Assembly (NCBI RefSeq): GCF_014205215.1
Contig: NZ_JACHNC010000001.1
Coordinates: 5,142,501-5,206,500, forward strand
Source: Actinoplanes lobatus
Lineage (GTDB): Bacteria; Actinomycetota; Actinomycetes; Mycobacteriales; Micromonosporaceae
Direction of reading: 5' to 3'
Length of the DNA: 64,000 nucleotides
Within the stretch, counting starts at the first letter, position 1; every line of letters starts with the position of its first letter. Below are positions 1 to 9,979 of the stretch, in pieces. A program made the position numbers and the translations under genes. Below the pieces are notes generated by a model. The model was given only the letters and a program-made list of their open reading frames with translations, was not told where the DNA came from and did not search any database.

Positions 1-1680
<1,680 letters not shown>

Positions 1681-1779
1681 CCTAAACATTTTACTTGCGT
1701 CCACTGTGTGATTCACAGCAAACGAACAACCACCCCGGGAGAAGTCTTGGGTTGCTGGTTTGTTCCACGCTGATGGCTG

Positions 1780-1896
1780 TTTCGGTGGTCATAGCGGAGG
1801 GGAAACGCCCGGTTACATTCCGAACCCGGTAGCTAAGCCCTCCAGCGCCGATGGTACTGCACTCGGGAGGGTGTGGGAGAGTAGGACGCCGCCGGA
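1780..1896 (+). rRNA. rrf: 5S ribosomal RNA
   Basis: About 117 bases, beginning TTCGGTGGTCATAGCGG and ending GGACGCCGCCGGAC, with the conserved loop segments CCGAACCCGG and the paired ends GGTGG/CCGCC. It lies about 100 bases after the 23S 3' end in the usual 23S-5S order. The ends are set by pairing of the terminal helix and may be off by one or two bases. Confidence 0.97.
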
Positions 1897-1908
1897 CTCA
1901 ACGTGATA

Positions 1909-1945
1909 GAAAGGCCCACCCCAGACGGGGTGGGCCTTTCTTTTT
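1909..1945 (+). terminator. Intrinsic terminator of the rRNA operon
   Basis: A perfect 14-bp stem (GAAAGGCCCACCCC at 1909-1922 with its complement at 1927-1940), a 4-base loop and a run of five T follow the 5S gene by about a dozen bases. This is a textbook rho-independent terminator and the strongest in the window. Confidence 0.95.
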
Positions 1946-2222
1946 GCCCTTTTTTCGGTGACGGAAGGCTCACGCCCGGCGGGCGCTGCACGGCTGGGAC
2001 GGTGCAGCGCCTCGCGGCGACCTCCCGGAACGGGGGTGGTGCGTTTGAGGGCGGGGACTTTCGTACCGGAAATGGGTCTTCTTCAAACGTCGGATCTGGA
2101 GCATCATCGGCCGGGGTGCGGTTCGGGAACATGACCAGGGCCAGGCCGGCGGCGGCGAGCAGCAAGCCGGCACCGCCGAACCTCGTGCTCGGGGCGGGCG
2201 GGGCGGTCCCCTGAAACTTGGC

Positions 2223-2574
2223 ATGATCCTCAAGCGGGTGCTCGCGACCGGAGCGGTCTCCGGGATCGGAGACTCCGGCGACGGTTGCGGTGGCGGCTAC
2301 CGGCTCACGACCGGCGACCGCAGTGCGCGGCTCCACTTCAAGGGCATGGCCGCGGTCAGCGCCTCCTGGGGGACCGAGACCGTGGAGGGCATCGGGTTCA
2401 ACAGCAGCTACGCCGAGGTGCTGGAGGCGTACCCTGACTTCGCGATGGCTTTTGGTGGAAATGCGGAGTTCACGTATGGCGCCTGGGAACAGGGACGCCA
2501 CCTACCACATCCGGGTGCAGAAGGACCTGGTGGACCGCATCGACCTGGAGATGAGAGGCGAAGCCTGCTGCTAG
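2223..2574 (+). pseudogene. Decayed secreted/lipoprotein-type gene, frameshifted and missing its 5' end
   Basis: Reading from about 2298 gives YRLTTGDRSARLHFKG, then a stretch containing AEVLEAYPDF up to about 2477. The sense then continues one frame over as APGNRDATYHIRVQKDLVDR and ends EACC before a stop at 2574. The order YPDF...APGN.DA.Y.I resembles small secreted actinobacterial proteins whose C-terminus reads AYPD...VPGN..AVYRF (from memory of the family). No signal peptide or credible start is present, and a frameshift lies near 2476-2482. I read it as a gene remnant after the rRNA operon. The 277 bases before it (1946-2222) hold no gene I can support. Confidence 0.55.
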
Positions 2575-2674
2575 GTGGCGGCGCTGTGGGCGTACCCCGA
2601 AAAGGTCCTTCTTGACAGGAGCGTGCTGTTTTCGGCATAGAGGGGGTACGCAAGCCGACCATGAAGGAGGGGCG

Positions 2675-3109
2675 ATGCGGATCAGTGACATTCTCCGGGT
2701 GAAGGGTGGACAGGTCGTCACGGTGAATCCGGATGCTACGACCGAACGGCTGTTGGGCGTTCTGGCGGAGCACCGGATCGGGGCGGCGGTGGTGTCGCGA
2801 GATGGTGTGGTGGTCGACGGCATCGTCAGTGAGCGGGACGTGGTGCGGGCCCTCGCGGCTCGTGGCGCGACCGTGCTGACGGAGCCGGTGAGTGCGATCG
2901 CGACCACGCAGGTGCGGACGGTGACGCCGGATTCGCGGTTGGAGGACGTCGAGCGGTTGATGACCGAGCGGCGGTTCCGGCATGTTCCGGTGGTGGTGGA
3001 CGGGGTGCTGCGCGGGGTGGTCAGCATCGGGGACGTGGTCAAGAACCGGATCGACGAGTTGGAGACCGAGCGGAGTGAGCTGGCCGGGTACATCACCGGC
3101 GAGCGGTAG
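2675..3109 (+). CDS. CBS domain-containing protein
   Basis: 144 residues, almost entirely a pair of CBS motifs (about 7-60 and 73-128) forming one Bateman module. Such modules usually bind adenosyl nucleotides and act as energy or stress sensors. Repeated pattern pieces are VSERDVVRAL in the first motif and VSIGDVVKNRI in the second. No enzyme or channel domain is attached. The start is the ATG at 2675 because AAGGAGGGG ends a few bases upstream; a longer reading from 2612 lacks such a site. Stand-alone CBS proteins of this size are common in actinobacterial stress regulons. The target is unknown. A bidirectional terminator follows. Confidence 0.9.
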   Translation: MRISDILRVKGGQVVTVNPDATTERLLGVLAEHRIGAAVVSRDGVVVDGIVSERDVVRALAARGATVLTEPVSAIATTQVRTVTPDSRLEDVERLMTERRFRHVPVVVDGVLRGVVSIGDVVKNRIDELETERSELAGYITGER

Positions 3110-3114
3110 ACGCG

Positions 3115-3154
3115 AAGACGCCACCGCCCGAACGTGGGCGGTGGCGTCTTTTCG
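3115..3154. terminator. Bidirectional intrinsic terminator
   Basis: Perfect 15-bp stem AAGACGCCACCGCCC (3115-3129) with 3136-3150, a 6-base loop, and TTTT at the end on the + strand. It sits between the convergent CBS gene and the small membrane protein gene (stop at 3161) and can serve both. Confidence 0.85.
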
Positions 3155-3160
3155 TGTGGA

Positions 3161-3442
3161 TCAGCGGTGCAGCAGCGAGGCCAGCCGGCCCCGGGCGCCG
3201 GCCGCTTTCGCGGCCCGGCGCCGGCGCAGGAAGACGGCCGCCGCCGCCGCGCCGGCCAGCGCGAGAACGGTTACCGTCGTCGACTTCGGATTCCGGCGGG
3301 CCGCCTGGCCTGCGGCGGTCGCCTTGGTCCGGGCCGTGGTGACGGCCTGACGGGTGCGGGAGGGGGAGTCGGCGGTGCCGTTCCCGGAGATGGAGTCGAC
3401 GCTCTCGGGCGCGTCACCGTACGTGATCTGGTTCGTGGTCAT
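3161..3442 (-). CDS. Small single-pass membrane protein, unknown function
   Basis: 93 residues. The first half is polar (MTTNQITYGDAPESV...), followed by one hydrophobic segment near residues 57-71 (TVTVLALAGAAAAAVFL) and then a strongly basic tail beginning RRRRAAKAAGARGR. The charge pattern predicts the tail inside the cell. A ribosome site of the form GAGAGGTG precedes the ATG. I do not recognise the family. It resembles the many short one-helix proteins of actinobacteria and may be envelope- or stress-related, which the sequence cannot decide. Confidence 0.7.
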   Translation of the reverse strand: MTTNQITYGDAPESVDSISGNGTADSPSRTRQAVTTARTKATAAGQAARRNPKSTTVTVLALAGAAAAAVFLRRRRAAKAAGARGRLASLLHR

Positions 3443-3606
3443 CGCTCACCTCTCTGTGGACATATGCCCGATGGAGATTCGCCTCGGCTCGGCTTCTGGA
3501 TGGGTTTGCCCCGTCGAAACCTGAAACCAACATGGATTCACGCTCCAGGACCGACGCTAATCGGACAGTACGTCCGGCGTTGTCCGAGAACCGACACAAC
3601 CTGGGG

Positions 3607-5274
3607 TCAGCTGCGAGACTCGGCAGACTCCTCCGGTTCCGCGGGAGAGTCGGCGGGCTCGTCCGAATCGTCGACGGCAGCCGTCGAGGAGGCGTAGACG
3701 GTGGCGGTGTTGGCGGAGCCGTAGATCACCGGGACCGCGACGGTGGTGGTCCGGGCGAAGTACTCGGCCATCGCCTCGGCGTCCTCGTCGTCGTCCTCCT
3801 CGGCGACCTCCACGTACGCATGCTGGGTGACCCCGGGCGGCGCCACGTCGTCGGCGTCCGAGACCAGCCGGTCGCGGGTCAGCGGCTCGTGGTGCGGGGC
3901 GATCCCGGTCGGCTGGGTACGCGCGTGCGGCACCAGGGCGCCGGCGCTCTTGGGCACGTTGACCAGCACCGGGCTGACGTTGTCGTGCACCACCTCGGCC
4001 AGCTCGTCGAGGGCCCGGCGGACCGACTCCCGGCTGGTCCGGGCGAAGTCGCCGACCAGCAGGATGTGGTCGCTGAGCGCGGCCAGAGCGATCGCGTCGG
4101 AGGCGCTGAGCACCGCCGTCGAGTCGAGGACGATCACGTCGGCGTGCTTCTGGACGGCGTGCAGCACCCGGGCCAGCTGCCCACTGTCGAGCAGGTCGAC
4201 GTGTTCGCCCTCCTCGCGCCGGCCGGCCGGGATGACGTACAGGCCGGGCACGGACGTCTCCTCGAGGACCTCCTCGACTCCCGCCTCGCCGTCGAGCAGG
4301 GTGGTGAGGCCGTACTCGCCGGAGATCCCGAAGACGTGGTGCAGCTGCGGGTGGCGCAGGTCGGCGTCGACCAGGATCACCGAGCGCCCGGCCTGGGCCA
4401 GGGTGACGGCCAGGTTGGCGGCCGTGGTGGTCCGGCCCTGCCGGTCGCCGGGGCTGGTCACCAGGACGGTGGTGGCGGCGGGCGGCCGCAGCGACGGCCG
4501 CAGTGACGGCTGCAGGCGGGTGCGCAGGTAGCGGTACGACTCGGCGGCCGGCGAGGTGGGATCGCGCAGCACCACCGGGGCGCCGATCGTGGTGCCGGCC
4601 GGGCGCTTGTAGCGGGGCACGGTGGCCAGCACCGGCACACCGGTGAGCCGCTCGTAGTCGTCACGGCCGCGGATCAGGCCACGGGTGCGGGAGCGCAGCA
4701 GCGCGGTGCCGGCGCCGAGCAGCAGTCCGGCCGCGAGACCGGCGGCCAGGTCGGGGCCGAGCGGGCGGGTCACCGGCTCGTCCGGGAGGCTGGGCTCGCT
4801 GAGCACGGTCGCGCCGGTCGGGCCGGTGGAGCGGTAGTTCACGTACGCCTCGACGAGGGCCCGTGCGCGGATCCGGGCGCTGAAGCGGTTGTCCGCGGTG
4901 TAGACGAAGCGGAGAACGTTCGCGTCCGGGGTGACCTCGATGGTGAGGTCCTCCAGGAAGGACGCCTTGTCGGCGCCGACCCGGGCCGCGGCCGGGAGCA
5001 CGACCGCGTCGGAGAGTGCGACGGCACGCTCCGTGCCGACATCCGGGGTGACCGGTGTGAGGATGGGCGCGGTGGCCGGTGCGGCGCTCGGGCCCACGGT
5101 CGCCGGGGCCCCGGCGGTGAGGCGGGCCTCGACCAGGACCGTCGCCTCGGACTCGTAGCCGGATGGCGCCGACTGGTTCAGGCCGTAGGCGGCAGCGAGT
5201 GCCGCTGTCGTCACCACCAGTGTCCATGGACCGTATCGGCGCAATAGTCGCGCGGATCGTCCGTAGGTCGTCAT
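3607..5274 (-). CDS. Wzz/BY-kinase-like polysaccharide chain-length protein with altered P-loop
   Basis: 555 residues. An N-terminal membrane helix (about 15-32) and a second one near 185-205 enclose an extracytoplasmic Wzz-like region. A cytoplasmic CpsD/CapB-type ATPase domain follows at about 230-440, and an acidic tail rich in D, E and S completes the protein. Walker A' (VILVDADLRHP) and a Walker B-like VIVLDS are present. The Walker A equivalent reads GDRQGRTTT, so arginine (about residue 281) replaces the invariant lysine. No tyrosine cluster ends the protein; tyrosines are scattered in the tail. Such proteins control export or length of surface polysaccharides, but catalysis is doubtful here. 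The start at 5274 is chosen because GGGAGGGA lies about 10 bases upstream; a start 20 codons earlier lacks one. Confidence 0.8.
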   Translation of the reverse strand: MTTYGRSARLLRRYGPWTLVVTTAALAAAYGLNQSAPSGYESEATVLVEARLTAGAPATVGPSAAPATAPILTPVTPDVGTERAVALSDAVVLPAAARVGADKASFLEDLTIEVTPDANVLRFVYTADNRFSARIRARALVEAYVNYRSTGPTGATVLSEPSLPDEPVTRPLGPDLAAGLAAGLLLGAGTALLRSRTRGLIRGRDDYERLTGVPVLATVPRYKRPAGTTIGAPVVLRDPTSPAAESYRYLRTRLQPSLRPSLRPPAATTVLVTSPGDRQGRTTTAANLAVTLAQAGRSVILVDADLRHPQLHHVFGISGEYGLTTLLDGEAGVEEVLEETSVPGLYVIPAGRREEGEHVDLLDSGQLARVLHAVQKHADVIVLDSTAVLSASDAIALAALSDHILLVGDFARTSRESVRRALDELAEVVHDNVSPVLVNVPKSAGALVPHARTQPTGIAPHHEPLTRDRLVSDADDVAPPGVTQHAYVEVAEEDDDEDAEAMAEYFARTTTVAVPVIYGSANTATVYASSTAAVDDSDEPADSPAEPEESAESRS

Positions 5275-5541
5275 CGCGGCAGTCCCTCCCCGTTCTCGGA
5301 TCTCAAGCCGGAGATTCTTCCACCGACCGATCACTTTCCGCGTCGATCATTACGGCGATTTCCGTCTCGTTGTTACGGCCGGTGAGCGCCGATTCCACCC
5401 CGAAAGCGGCGGGCTGTTGCCCGGTATGAGCATTCCGTTTCGCCCGGCGTCGTATGGGATTAAGAGACTGCTCGCCCCTATTTGCCCGTCGTGTCATCCC
5501 CTGATCCGCACGCCCGCACCCGCCATTAACGCGGCGCCCGG

Positions 5542-7053
5542 ATGGTACGCAGCATGACGCGCATCGATCGCCGTTACTTCGTGCTCGGCGGGTTGACCGC
5601 CGCCGGATCGCTCGTCCTGCCCTCCTCCGCCCTCGCCGCCGTCCCCAACCCGTTCCAGCTCGGTGTCGCCTCCGGGGACCCGGCCACCACCAGCGTGGTG
5701 CTGTGGACCCGGCTCGCCGTGAAACCGCTCAACGCCGACGGGCACGGCGGCATGGGCCGCGCCGACGTCCCGGTGCAGTGGCAGGTCGCCACGACCGCCG
5801 GATTCGCCAAGGTGGTCGCCTCCGGCACGGCGACCGCCCGGTACGAGGACGCGCACGCGATCCACGTGGTGGCCCGCGGGCTGAAACCGGGAACCGTCTA
5901 CTACTACCGGTTCCGGGCGCGCGGGCACATCTCGCAGGTGGGCCGGACCCGGACCGCCCCCGCGAGCGGCACGTTCGGGCCGGACCTGCGGATCGCGGTG
6001 GCGTCCTGCGCCAACTACGAGTCGGGGTACTACACGGCGTACCGGCGGATGGCTGAGGACCGGCCCGATCTGGTGCTGTTCCTGGGCGACTACATCTACG
6101 AGGAGAGCCGGTCGCCGGGGCGGGTGCGGACACACGCCGGTGGGGAGACGGTGACGCTGGCCGACTACCGGCGGCGGTACGCCCAGTACCGGACGGACCC
6201 GGATCTACGGGCCGCCCATGCCGCCGCGCCGTGGATCGTGGTGCCGGACGACCACGAGGTGGAGAACAACTACGCGAAGCTGACGCGCGCCAACAACCGG
6301 CCGGTGCTCAGCGCGTCGAAGTGGCGGGCCCGGCAGGCGGCCGCGTACCGGGCGTACTACGAGAACATGCCGCTGCGGTCGGCGACCTTCCAGCGGCGGG
6401 TGCACTGGGGGCGGCTGGCCACCTTCCACATGCTCGACACCCGGCGGTTCCGCGACGACCAGGCGTGCGGGGACTGGTGGAAGGTGTGCGACGCGGCGGA
6501 TCTGCCCGGCCGTACGATCACCGGCGCCGCCCAGGAGAAGTGGCTGCTCGACGGGCTCGCCCGCCATGACGGCACCTGGGACGTGCTCGGGCAGCAGGTG
6601 TTCTTCGCCCAGTTCGCCGACGAGGACGGCGGCGCCAACATGGACGCCTGGGACGGCTACCGGGCCGCCCGGGACCGGCTCCAGCGCGGCTGGCTGGCCC
6701 GTGGGGTGCGCAATCCGCTGGTGCTCACCGGGGACGTGCACGCGGCGTTCGCCAACGATCTGAAACTGGACTACCGGGATCCCGGGTCGGCGACCATCGG
6801 GACCGAGCTGATCTGTACGTCGATCAGCTCGAACGGGGACGGCACGCCGCTCACCGAGATCCCGTTCGCCCGCGTGAACCCGCATCTGCGGTACTTCTCC
6901 GAGCGGCGCGGCTACACGCTCGTGACGCTCGGGCGGGACCGGGCGCGGGCGGACTTCCGTACCCTCCCGGTGGTGACCCGGCGGGGAGCGCGCGTCGCCA
7001 CGCACGCCTCCTTCGTCACCGAGGCGGGGCGCCCGGGTCTGCGCCGGCTGTGA
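5542..7053 (+). CDS. phoD: Alkaline phosphatase D family protein (PhoD-like), Tat-exported
   Basis: About 500 residues, normal for the family. A Tat signal is seen at the N-terminus (IDRRYFVLGGLTAAGSLVL, then ALAA). A PhoD N-terminal beta domain follows (FQLGVASGDPATTSVVLWTR), then the metallophosphatase core. Core motifs are the cysteine stretch VASCANYESGYYTAY, FLGDYIYEE, the DDHEVENNY metal-binding segment, HMLDTRRFR and LTGDVHAAFAN near the end. The enzyme should release phosphate from phosphomono- or diesters outside the cell using Ca/Fe. ATG at 5554 is an alternative start; neither has a clear ribosome site. It is divergent from the Wzz-like gene across a 267-bp spacer in which I see no gene. 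Confidence 0.92.
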   Translation: MVRSMTRIDRRYFVLGGLTAAGSLVLPSSALAAVPNPFQLGVASGDPATTSVVLWTRLAVKPLNADGHGGMGRADVPVQWQVATTAGFAKVVASGTATARYEDAHAIHVVARGLKPGTVYYYRFRARGHISQVGRTRTAPASGTFGPDLRIAVASCANYESGYYTAYRRMAEDRPDLVLFLGDYIYEESRSPGRVRTHAGGETVTLADYRRRYAQYRTDPDLRAAHAAAPWIVVPDDHEVENNYAKLTRANNRPVLSASKWRARQAAAYRAYYENMPLRSATFQRRVHWGRLATFHMLDTRRFRDDQACGDWWKVCDAADLPGRTITGAAQEKWLLDGLARHDGTWDVLGQQVFFAQFADEDGGANMDAWDGYRAARDRLQRGWLARGVRNPLVLTGDVHAAFANDLKLDYRDPGSATIGTELICTSISSNGDGTPLTEIPFARVNPHLRYFSERRGYTLVTLGRDRARADFRTLPVVTRRGARVATHASFVTEAGRPGLRRL

Positions 7054-7378
7054 CGGGGGCGCGGGCGGCACGGGTGAGGAACCGCAGGAGGGGGCGCAGT
7101 TCCGCGGGGACCGTGGGCTCGGCCACGGTCGCGCGCCAGTGCCGCCCGCCGCATTCGACGGCCAGCTGGTAACGGGTCAGGTCGGCCCGGCAGGCCGCGC
7201 CGATCTCCGCGCTCACCCGGGTCAGGTCCAGGTCCTGGATGAGGCGGCGCAGCTCGCGGGCCTGGTCGAGGGGGAGGGTCGCGGAGTCGAGCACCACGCG
7301 CAGTGAGCGGTCCGTGAATCCGCCGGTGCGCCGGAGCTCGGCTCGTATGTGGGAGGTCACGTCTGAAGAGCGTGGCAT
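7016..7378 (-). CDS. Emfourin-like protease inhibitor
   Basis: 120 residues with the pattern of emfourin (protealysin inhibitor family): RRTGGFTDRSLRVVLD near the start, a helix LPLDQARELRRLIQDLDL, then RYQLAVECGGRHWRATVAEP and a C-terminal helix LRPLLRFLTRA. Known members inhibit M4 metallopeptidases and are usually encoded beside a protealysin-like enzyme. None is visible in this window, so the partner is unknown. No signal peptide. The gene is convergent with phoD and overlaps its 3' end by 38 bases. The start has no strong ribosome site, so the first few residues are uncertain. Confidence 0.75.
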   Translation of the reverse strand: MPRSSDVTSHIRAELRRTGGFTDRSLRVVLDSATLPLDQARELRRLIQDLDLTRVSAEIGAACRADLTRYQLAVECGGRHWRATVAEPTVPAELRPLLRFLTRAARAPVTAGADPGAPPR

Positions 7379-7432
7379 CGATCCGACACGACGGCTGTCA
7401 GATCATGGCCAGAGGGGAGTGTCGATTCTCGG

Positions 7433-8356
7433 TCAGCCCTCCGGGCGGCCCAGCCGCCAGTAGCCCATGAACGCGACGGCGCGCCGGTCCACCCCGCACT
7501 CCGACACGAGGTGGCGGCGCAACGTCTTGATCACCGCGGCCTCCCCGGCCAGCCAGGCGTAGAAGCCGTCCGGCGTGGCCGTGGACGCCTCCGGCACCTC
7601 CCACAGCACATCGTGGTCCACGTCCACGTCCTCCAGCTCGGCCGGGGCGGCCGGGGCCGTGCAGTCGGCGAGCAGCCGGGCGGCGGCCGCGCGCACCGCC
7701 GGGATCAGCTTCACCCCGTGTGCCTCGCCGTCGCGGGGGAGCCAGGTCACCGTGAACCCGGCCGGCGCGGCGACCGCCAGGTGGTCGCCCGTCGCCGGCA
7801 CCTCCAGCAGCGCCTCACCGACCGCGTCGGACGGCAGGGCGGACAGGATCGAGCAGATCGCCGGGGTCGCGGTCTCGTCGCCGACCAGCAGGATCCGGCG
7901 GGTGGCGGCCGGCGGGTGGAAGTCGATGCCGCCGGTCACGTCCGGGAAGTCGGCGTTCGGGCCGATGATCACCATGGCCGAGCCGGGGACCGCGTCGACC
8001 GCCCAGCGGGAGGCCGGGCCGTTCACCCCGTGCAGCACCATGTCGACGTCGATCTCGCGCTCGGCGGCGCGGACGGCGCGGACCGTGTAGGTCCGGATCG
8101 GGTTGCGCCGCTCTTCCGGCAGGTCGCGCCACCGTGTGTACCAGTCGAGACCGGTCGGCAGGTGCTCGTGACCGCCCCCGGGCAGCGGCAGGATCAGCTT
8201 GATCCGCTGGTCCCAGCCGTTGTCGGCGAACCGCTCCAGGTCGTCGCCGGTGAATGTCACCCGCAGGAAGTTCGGGCTCAGCCGGGTGAGCCGGGTGACC
8301 CGGGCCGTGAAGAACCGGAACGGGAGCGCCTCGGTGGGCACGACGGTCTGGGTCAC
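7433..8356 (-). CDS. Siderophore-interacting protein (ferric-siderophore reductase)
   Basis: 307 residues. N-terminal FAD-binding beta-barrel (FFTARVTRLTRLSPNFLRVTFTGDDL, then NPIRTYTVRA, the RxYT flavin motif) and a C-terminal SIP domain (ILLVGDETATPAICSIL; GFYAWLAGEAAVIKTLRRHL; AFMGYWRLGRPE). The family reduces Fe(III)-siderophores with NAD(P)H to release iron in the cytoplasm. The start is GTG at 8356, with GGGAGG upstream and the conserved N-terminus just after it. A near-perfect DtxR/IdeR iron box lies 20 bases upstream, so repression by iron is expected. No siderophore biosynthesis or uptake gene is adjacent. Confidence 0.93.
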   Translation of the reverse strand: MTQTVVPTEALPFRFFTARVTRLTRLSPNFLRVTFTGDDLERFADNGWDQRIKLILPLPGGGHEHLPTGLDWYTRWRDLPEERRNPIRTYTVRAVRAAEREIDVDMVLHGVNGPASRWAVDAVPGSAMVIIGPNADFPDVTGGIDFHPPAATRRILLVGDETATPAICSILSALPSDAVGEALLEVPATGDHLAVAAPAGFTVTWLPRDGEAHGVKLIPAVRAAAARLLADCTAPAAPAELEDVDVDHDVLWEVPEASTATPDGFYAWLAGEAAVIKTLRRHLVSECGVDRRAVAFMGYWRLGRPEG

Positions 8357-8375
8357 GAAAGCCTCCCGCGTCTCA

Positions 8376-8394
8376 TTAGGTAACCCTAACCTAA
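8376..8394 (-). promoter_or_regulatory. Iron box (DtxR/IdeR/DmdR operator)
   Basis: Read on the minus strand: TTAGGTTAGGGTTACCTAA, matching 17 of 19 positions of the consensus TTAGGTTAGSCTAACCTAA. It lies 20 bases upstream of the siderophore-interacting protein start, in position to block transcription when iron is plentiful. Confidence 0.88.
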
Positions 8395-8506
8395 CCGCCC
8401 CGAAGATCGCACCACCGGCCCACCCGCTCCTGTACCGCAACGCCGGTTGTCCGCGGAACCGGCCGTCCGCCGCCGATCGGACTGGTCCCAGCGACAAGGA
8501 GGAGAC

Positions 8507-8962
8507 ATGCCACAGCCCACGACCACCCAACTCACGTTCAGCGACGCGGGCGTGCCGTGGGCCGTCGAGGATTGGTCCGCCGCCCTCCACCCGCCCACCG
8601 TGCTCGTCGTCGACGACGACGAGAGCATCCGCGACCTGATCAGCGTCAAGCTGCAGGCCGCCGGGTACCACACCCTGGAGGCCGGCGACGGCCACGCCGC
8701 GATGGCCCTCGCCGTCAACGAGCGACCCCACCTGATCCTGCTCGACATCACCATGCCGGGCCTCGACGGGATCGGCTTCTGCTACCAGCTGCACTCGTCG
8801 CCGCAGACCGCGGACATCCCGGTGATCATCGTCAGCAGCCACGGCACGCCGTCCGACGTCGACCTCGGGCGCATCGTCGGCGCCGAGGACTACGTGGTCA
8901 AGCCCTTCTCCCCGGCCGACCTCCTGCGCCGGGTCCAGCGCCTGCTTCCTCCCGGCGACTGA
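8507..8962 (+). CDS. Single-domain response regulator (receiver only)
   Basis: 151 residues. A leader of about 30 residues precedes one receiver domain: VLVVDDDESIRDLI (acidic pocket), phospho-acceptor D80 in LILLDITMPGLDG, VIIVSS, and KPF with the conserved lysine, then a last helix. No DNA-binding output domain follows, so it probably works by protein contact, as in CheY-like relays or phosphatase/kinase switches. The ATG at 8507 has AAGGAGGAG just before it; a start 20 codons upstream is less likely. No kinase is adjacent. Confidence 0.88.
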   Translation: MPQPTTTQLTFSDAGVPWAVEDWSAALHPPTVLVVDDDESIRDLISVKLQAAGYHTLEAGDGHAAMALAVNERPHLILLDITMPGLDGIGFCYQLHSSPQTADIPVIIVSSHGTPSDVDLGRIVGAEDYVVKPFSPADLLRRVQRLLPPGD

Positions 8963-9072
8963 AGAAACCCTATTTGTACGCCTACCCGTCCCGCCGTGGG
9001 CGACCCGCGAGGCGGGTGGGCGGTGCGGGCCGTGCCGCGCCCGCCGGGCGTGAGCGGGTGGTCGCGGTCTTC

Positions 9073-9933
9073 TCAGCGGGCGCCGTGTACGAGGGCGATG
9101 CTGCACCGGGCGCGATGCAGCAGGTGCCGGCCCACTGACGGGCGCAGCGCCACCCGCAGGACCCGGCGCACCCGGGCCCCGGCCACCACCAGCTGTGCGC
9201 CGGCGGCCGCCTCGGCCAGCACCTCGCCCGGGGCGCCGACCATGATCTCGGTGCTCACCGGCACGCCCGGGAAGCGGCGCCGCCAGCAGTCCACCACCGC
9301 CTGCAAACGGCGGCGCTCGGTGGCCACCGCGCACAGGTTGGCGTCGGAGAGCAGGTCACGGCCGGCCGGCACCGGCCAGCCGTGCACCGCGCGCACCGGG
9401 ACTCCCCGGACCGCGGCCTGCTCGAAGGCGAACCCGAGGACCAGGCCGGCGGAGGGGGAGTCGTCCACCCCGGCCACCACCGGATCGGTGTCCCGGGGTT
9501 CACCGCGGACCACCACGACCGGGCAGCGGGCGTGCGTGCCGACCGAGGCGCTGGTGGAGCCGAGCAGCGCCCGGACGGCCGAGTGGCGGGGCCCGCCGAC
9601 CACCACGAGGGCGGCCTCGGCGCTGCGCTGGGCCAGGGCCACCGCCGCGGTGCCGTGCTCGACCCGGGTGGTCAGCCGGACGCCGGGGTGGGTGACGGCG
9701 GCGGCCTCGATCGCCCGGGCCAGCATCTCGCCGACCGCGTCGTCGGTGTCGGCGTCGGGGTAGACGGCGGCGGCCGGCATCATCGCGGCGGCGGGGACGT
9801 AACTCGGCCACTCGTAGGCGTACAGCAGCTCCACCGTGGCATCGGTGCGCTCGGCCGCGTCCAGCGCCCAGCGGGCGGCCTTGCGCGCGTCGCACGACCC
9901 GTCATAGCCCACGACGATCCTCTGAGTGGCCAC
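9073..9933 (-). CDS. Universal stress protein, tandem UspA domains
   Basis: 286 residues made of two UspA units (about 1-143 and 150-286). The first keeps the ATP-binding pattern (IVVGYDGS at the start; GGPRHSAVRALLGSTSASV near 115-133). The second is more diverged (VVAGVDDSPSA; VVAGARVRRVLRVALRPSVG), so probably only one good nucleotide site remains. Two-domain Usp proteins of this kind are common in hypoxia and dormancy regulons of actinobacteria. The start is GTG at 9933 with GGGAGGCGG upstream. A DevR-like box is not evident here, unlike before the nitroreductase gene at the other end of the window. Confidence 0.9.
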   Translation of the reverse strand: MATQRIVVGYDGSCDARKAARWALDAAERTDATVELLYAYEWPSYVPAAAMMPAAAVYPDADTDDAVGEMLARAIEAAAVTHPGVRLTTRVEHGTAAVALAQRSAEAALVVVGGPRHSAVRALLGSTSASVGTHARCPVVVVRGEPRDTDPVVAGVDDSPSAGLVLGFAFEQAAVRGVPVRAVHGWPVPAGRDLLSDANLCAVATERRRLQAVVDCWRRRFPGVPVSTEIMVGAPGEVLAEAAAGAQLVVAGARVRRVLRVALRPSVGRHLLHRARCSIALVHGAR

Positions 9934-9979
9934 GGCGCCGCCTCCCTGTGCTTCCTCCCCTGATCGTGGTGGGTCCGGT

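Noticed and set aside
1833..2501. Open minus-strand frame across 5S rRNA, its terminator and the decayed gene; it contains a hydrophobic segment (GAGLLLAAAGLALVMF) near 2120-2165.
   Set aside because: It runs through rRNA and a strong terminator, has no ribosome site, and the hydrophobic stretch has no start of its own. At best it is a relic of a small membrane protein.
5275..5541. Possible short minus-strand gene (5303-5497) between the Wzz-like and phoD genes.
   Set aside because: Basic, low-complexity peptide without ribosome site; it overlaps the leader of the Wzz-like gene.
8963..9072. Short GC-rich hairpin ACCCGC-GAG-GCGGGT at 9003-9017 between the response regulator and Usp genes.
   Set aside because: Only 6 bp of stem and no T-run; too weak to list as a terminator.
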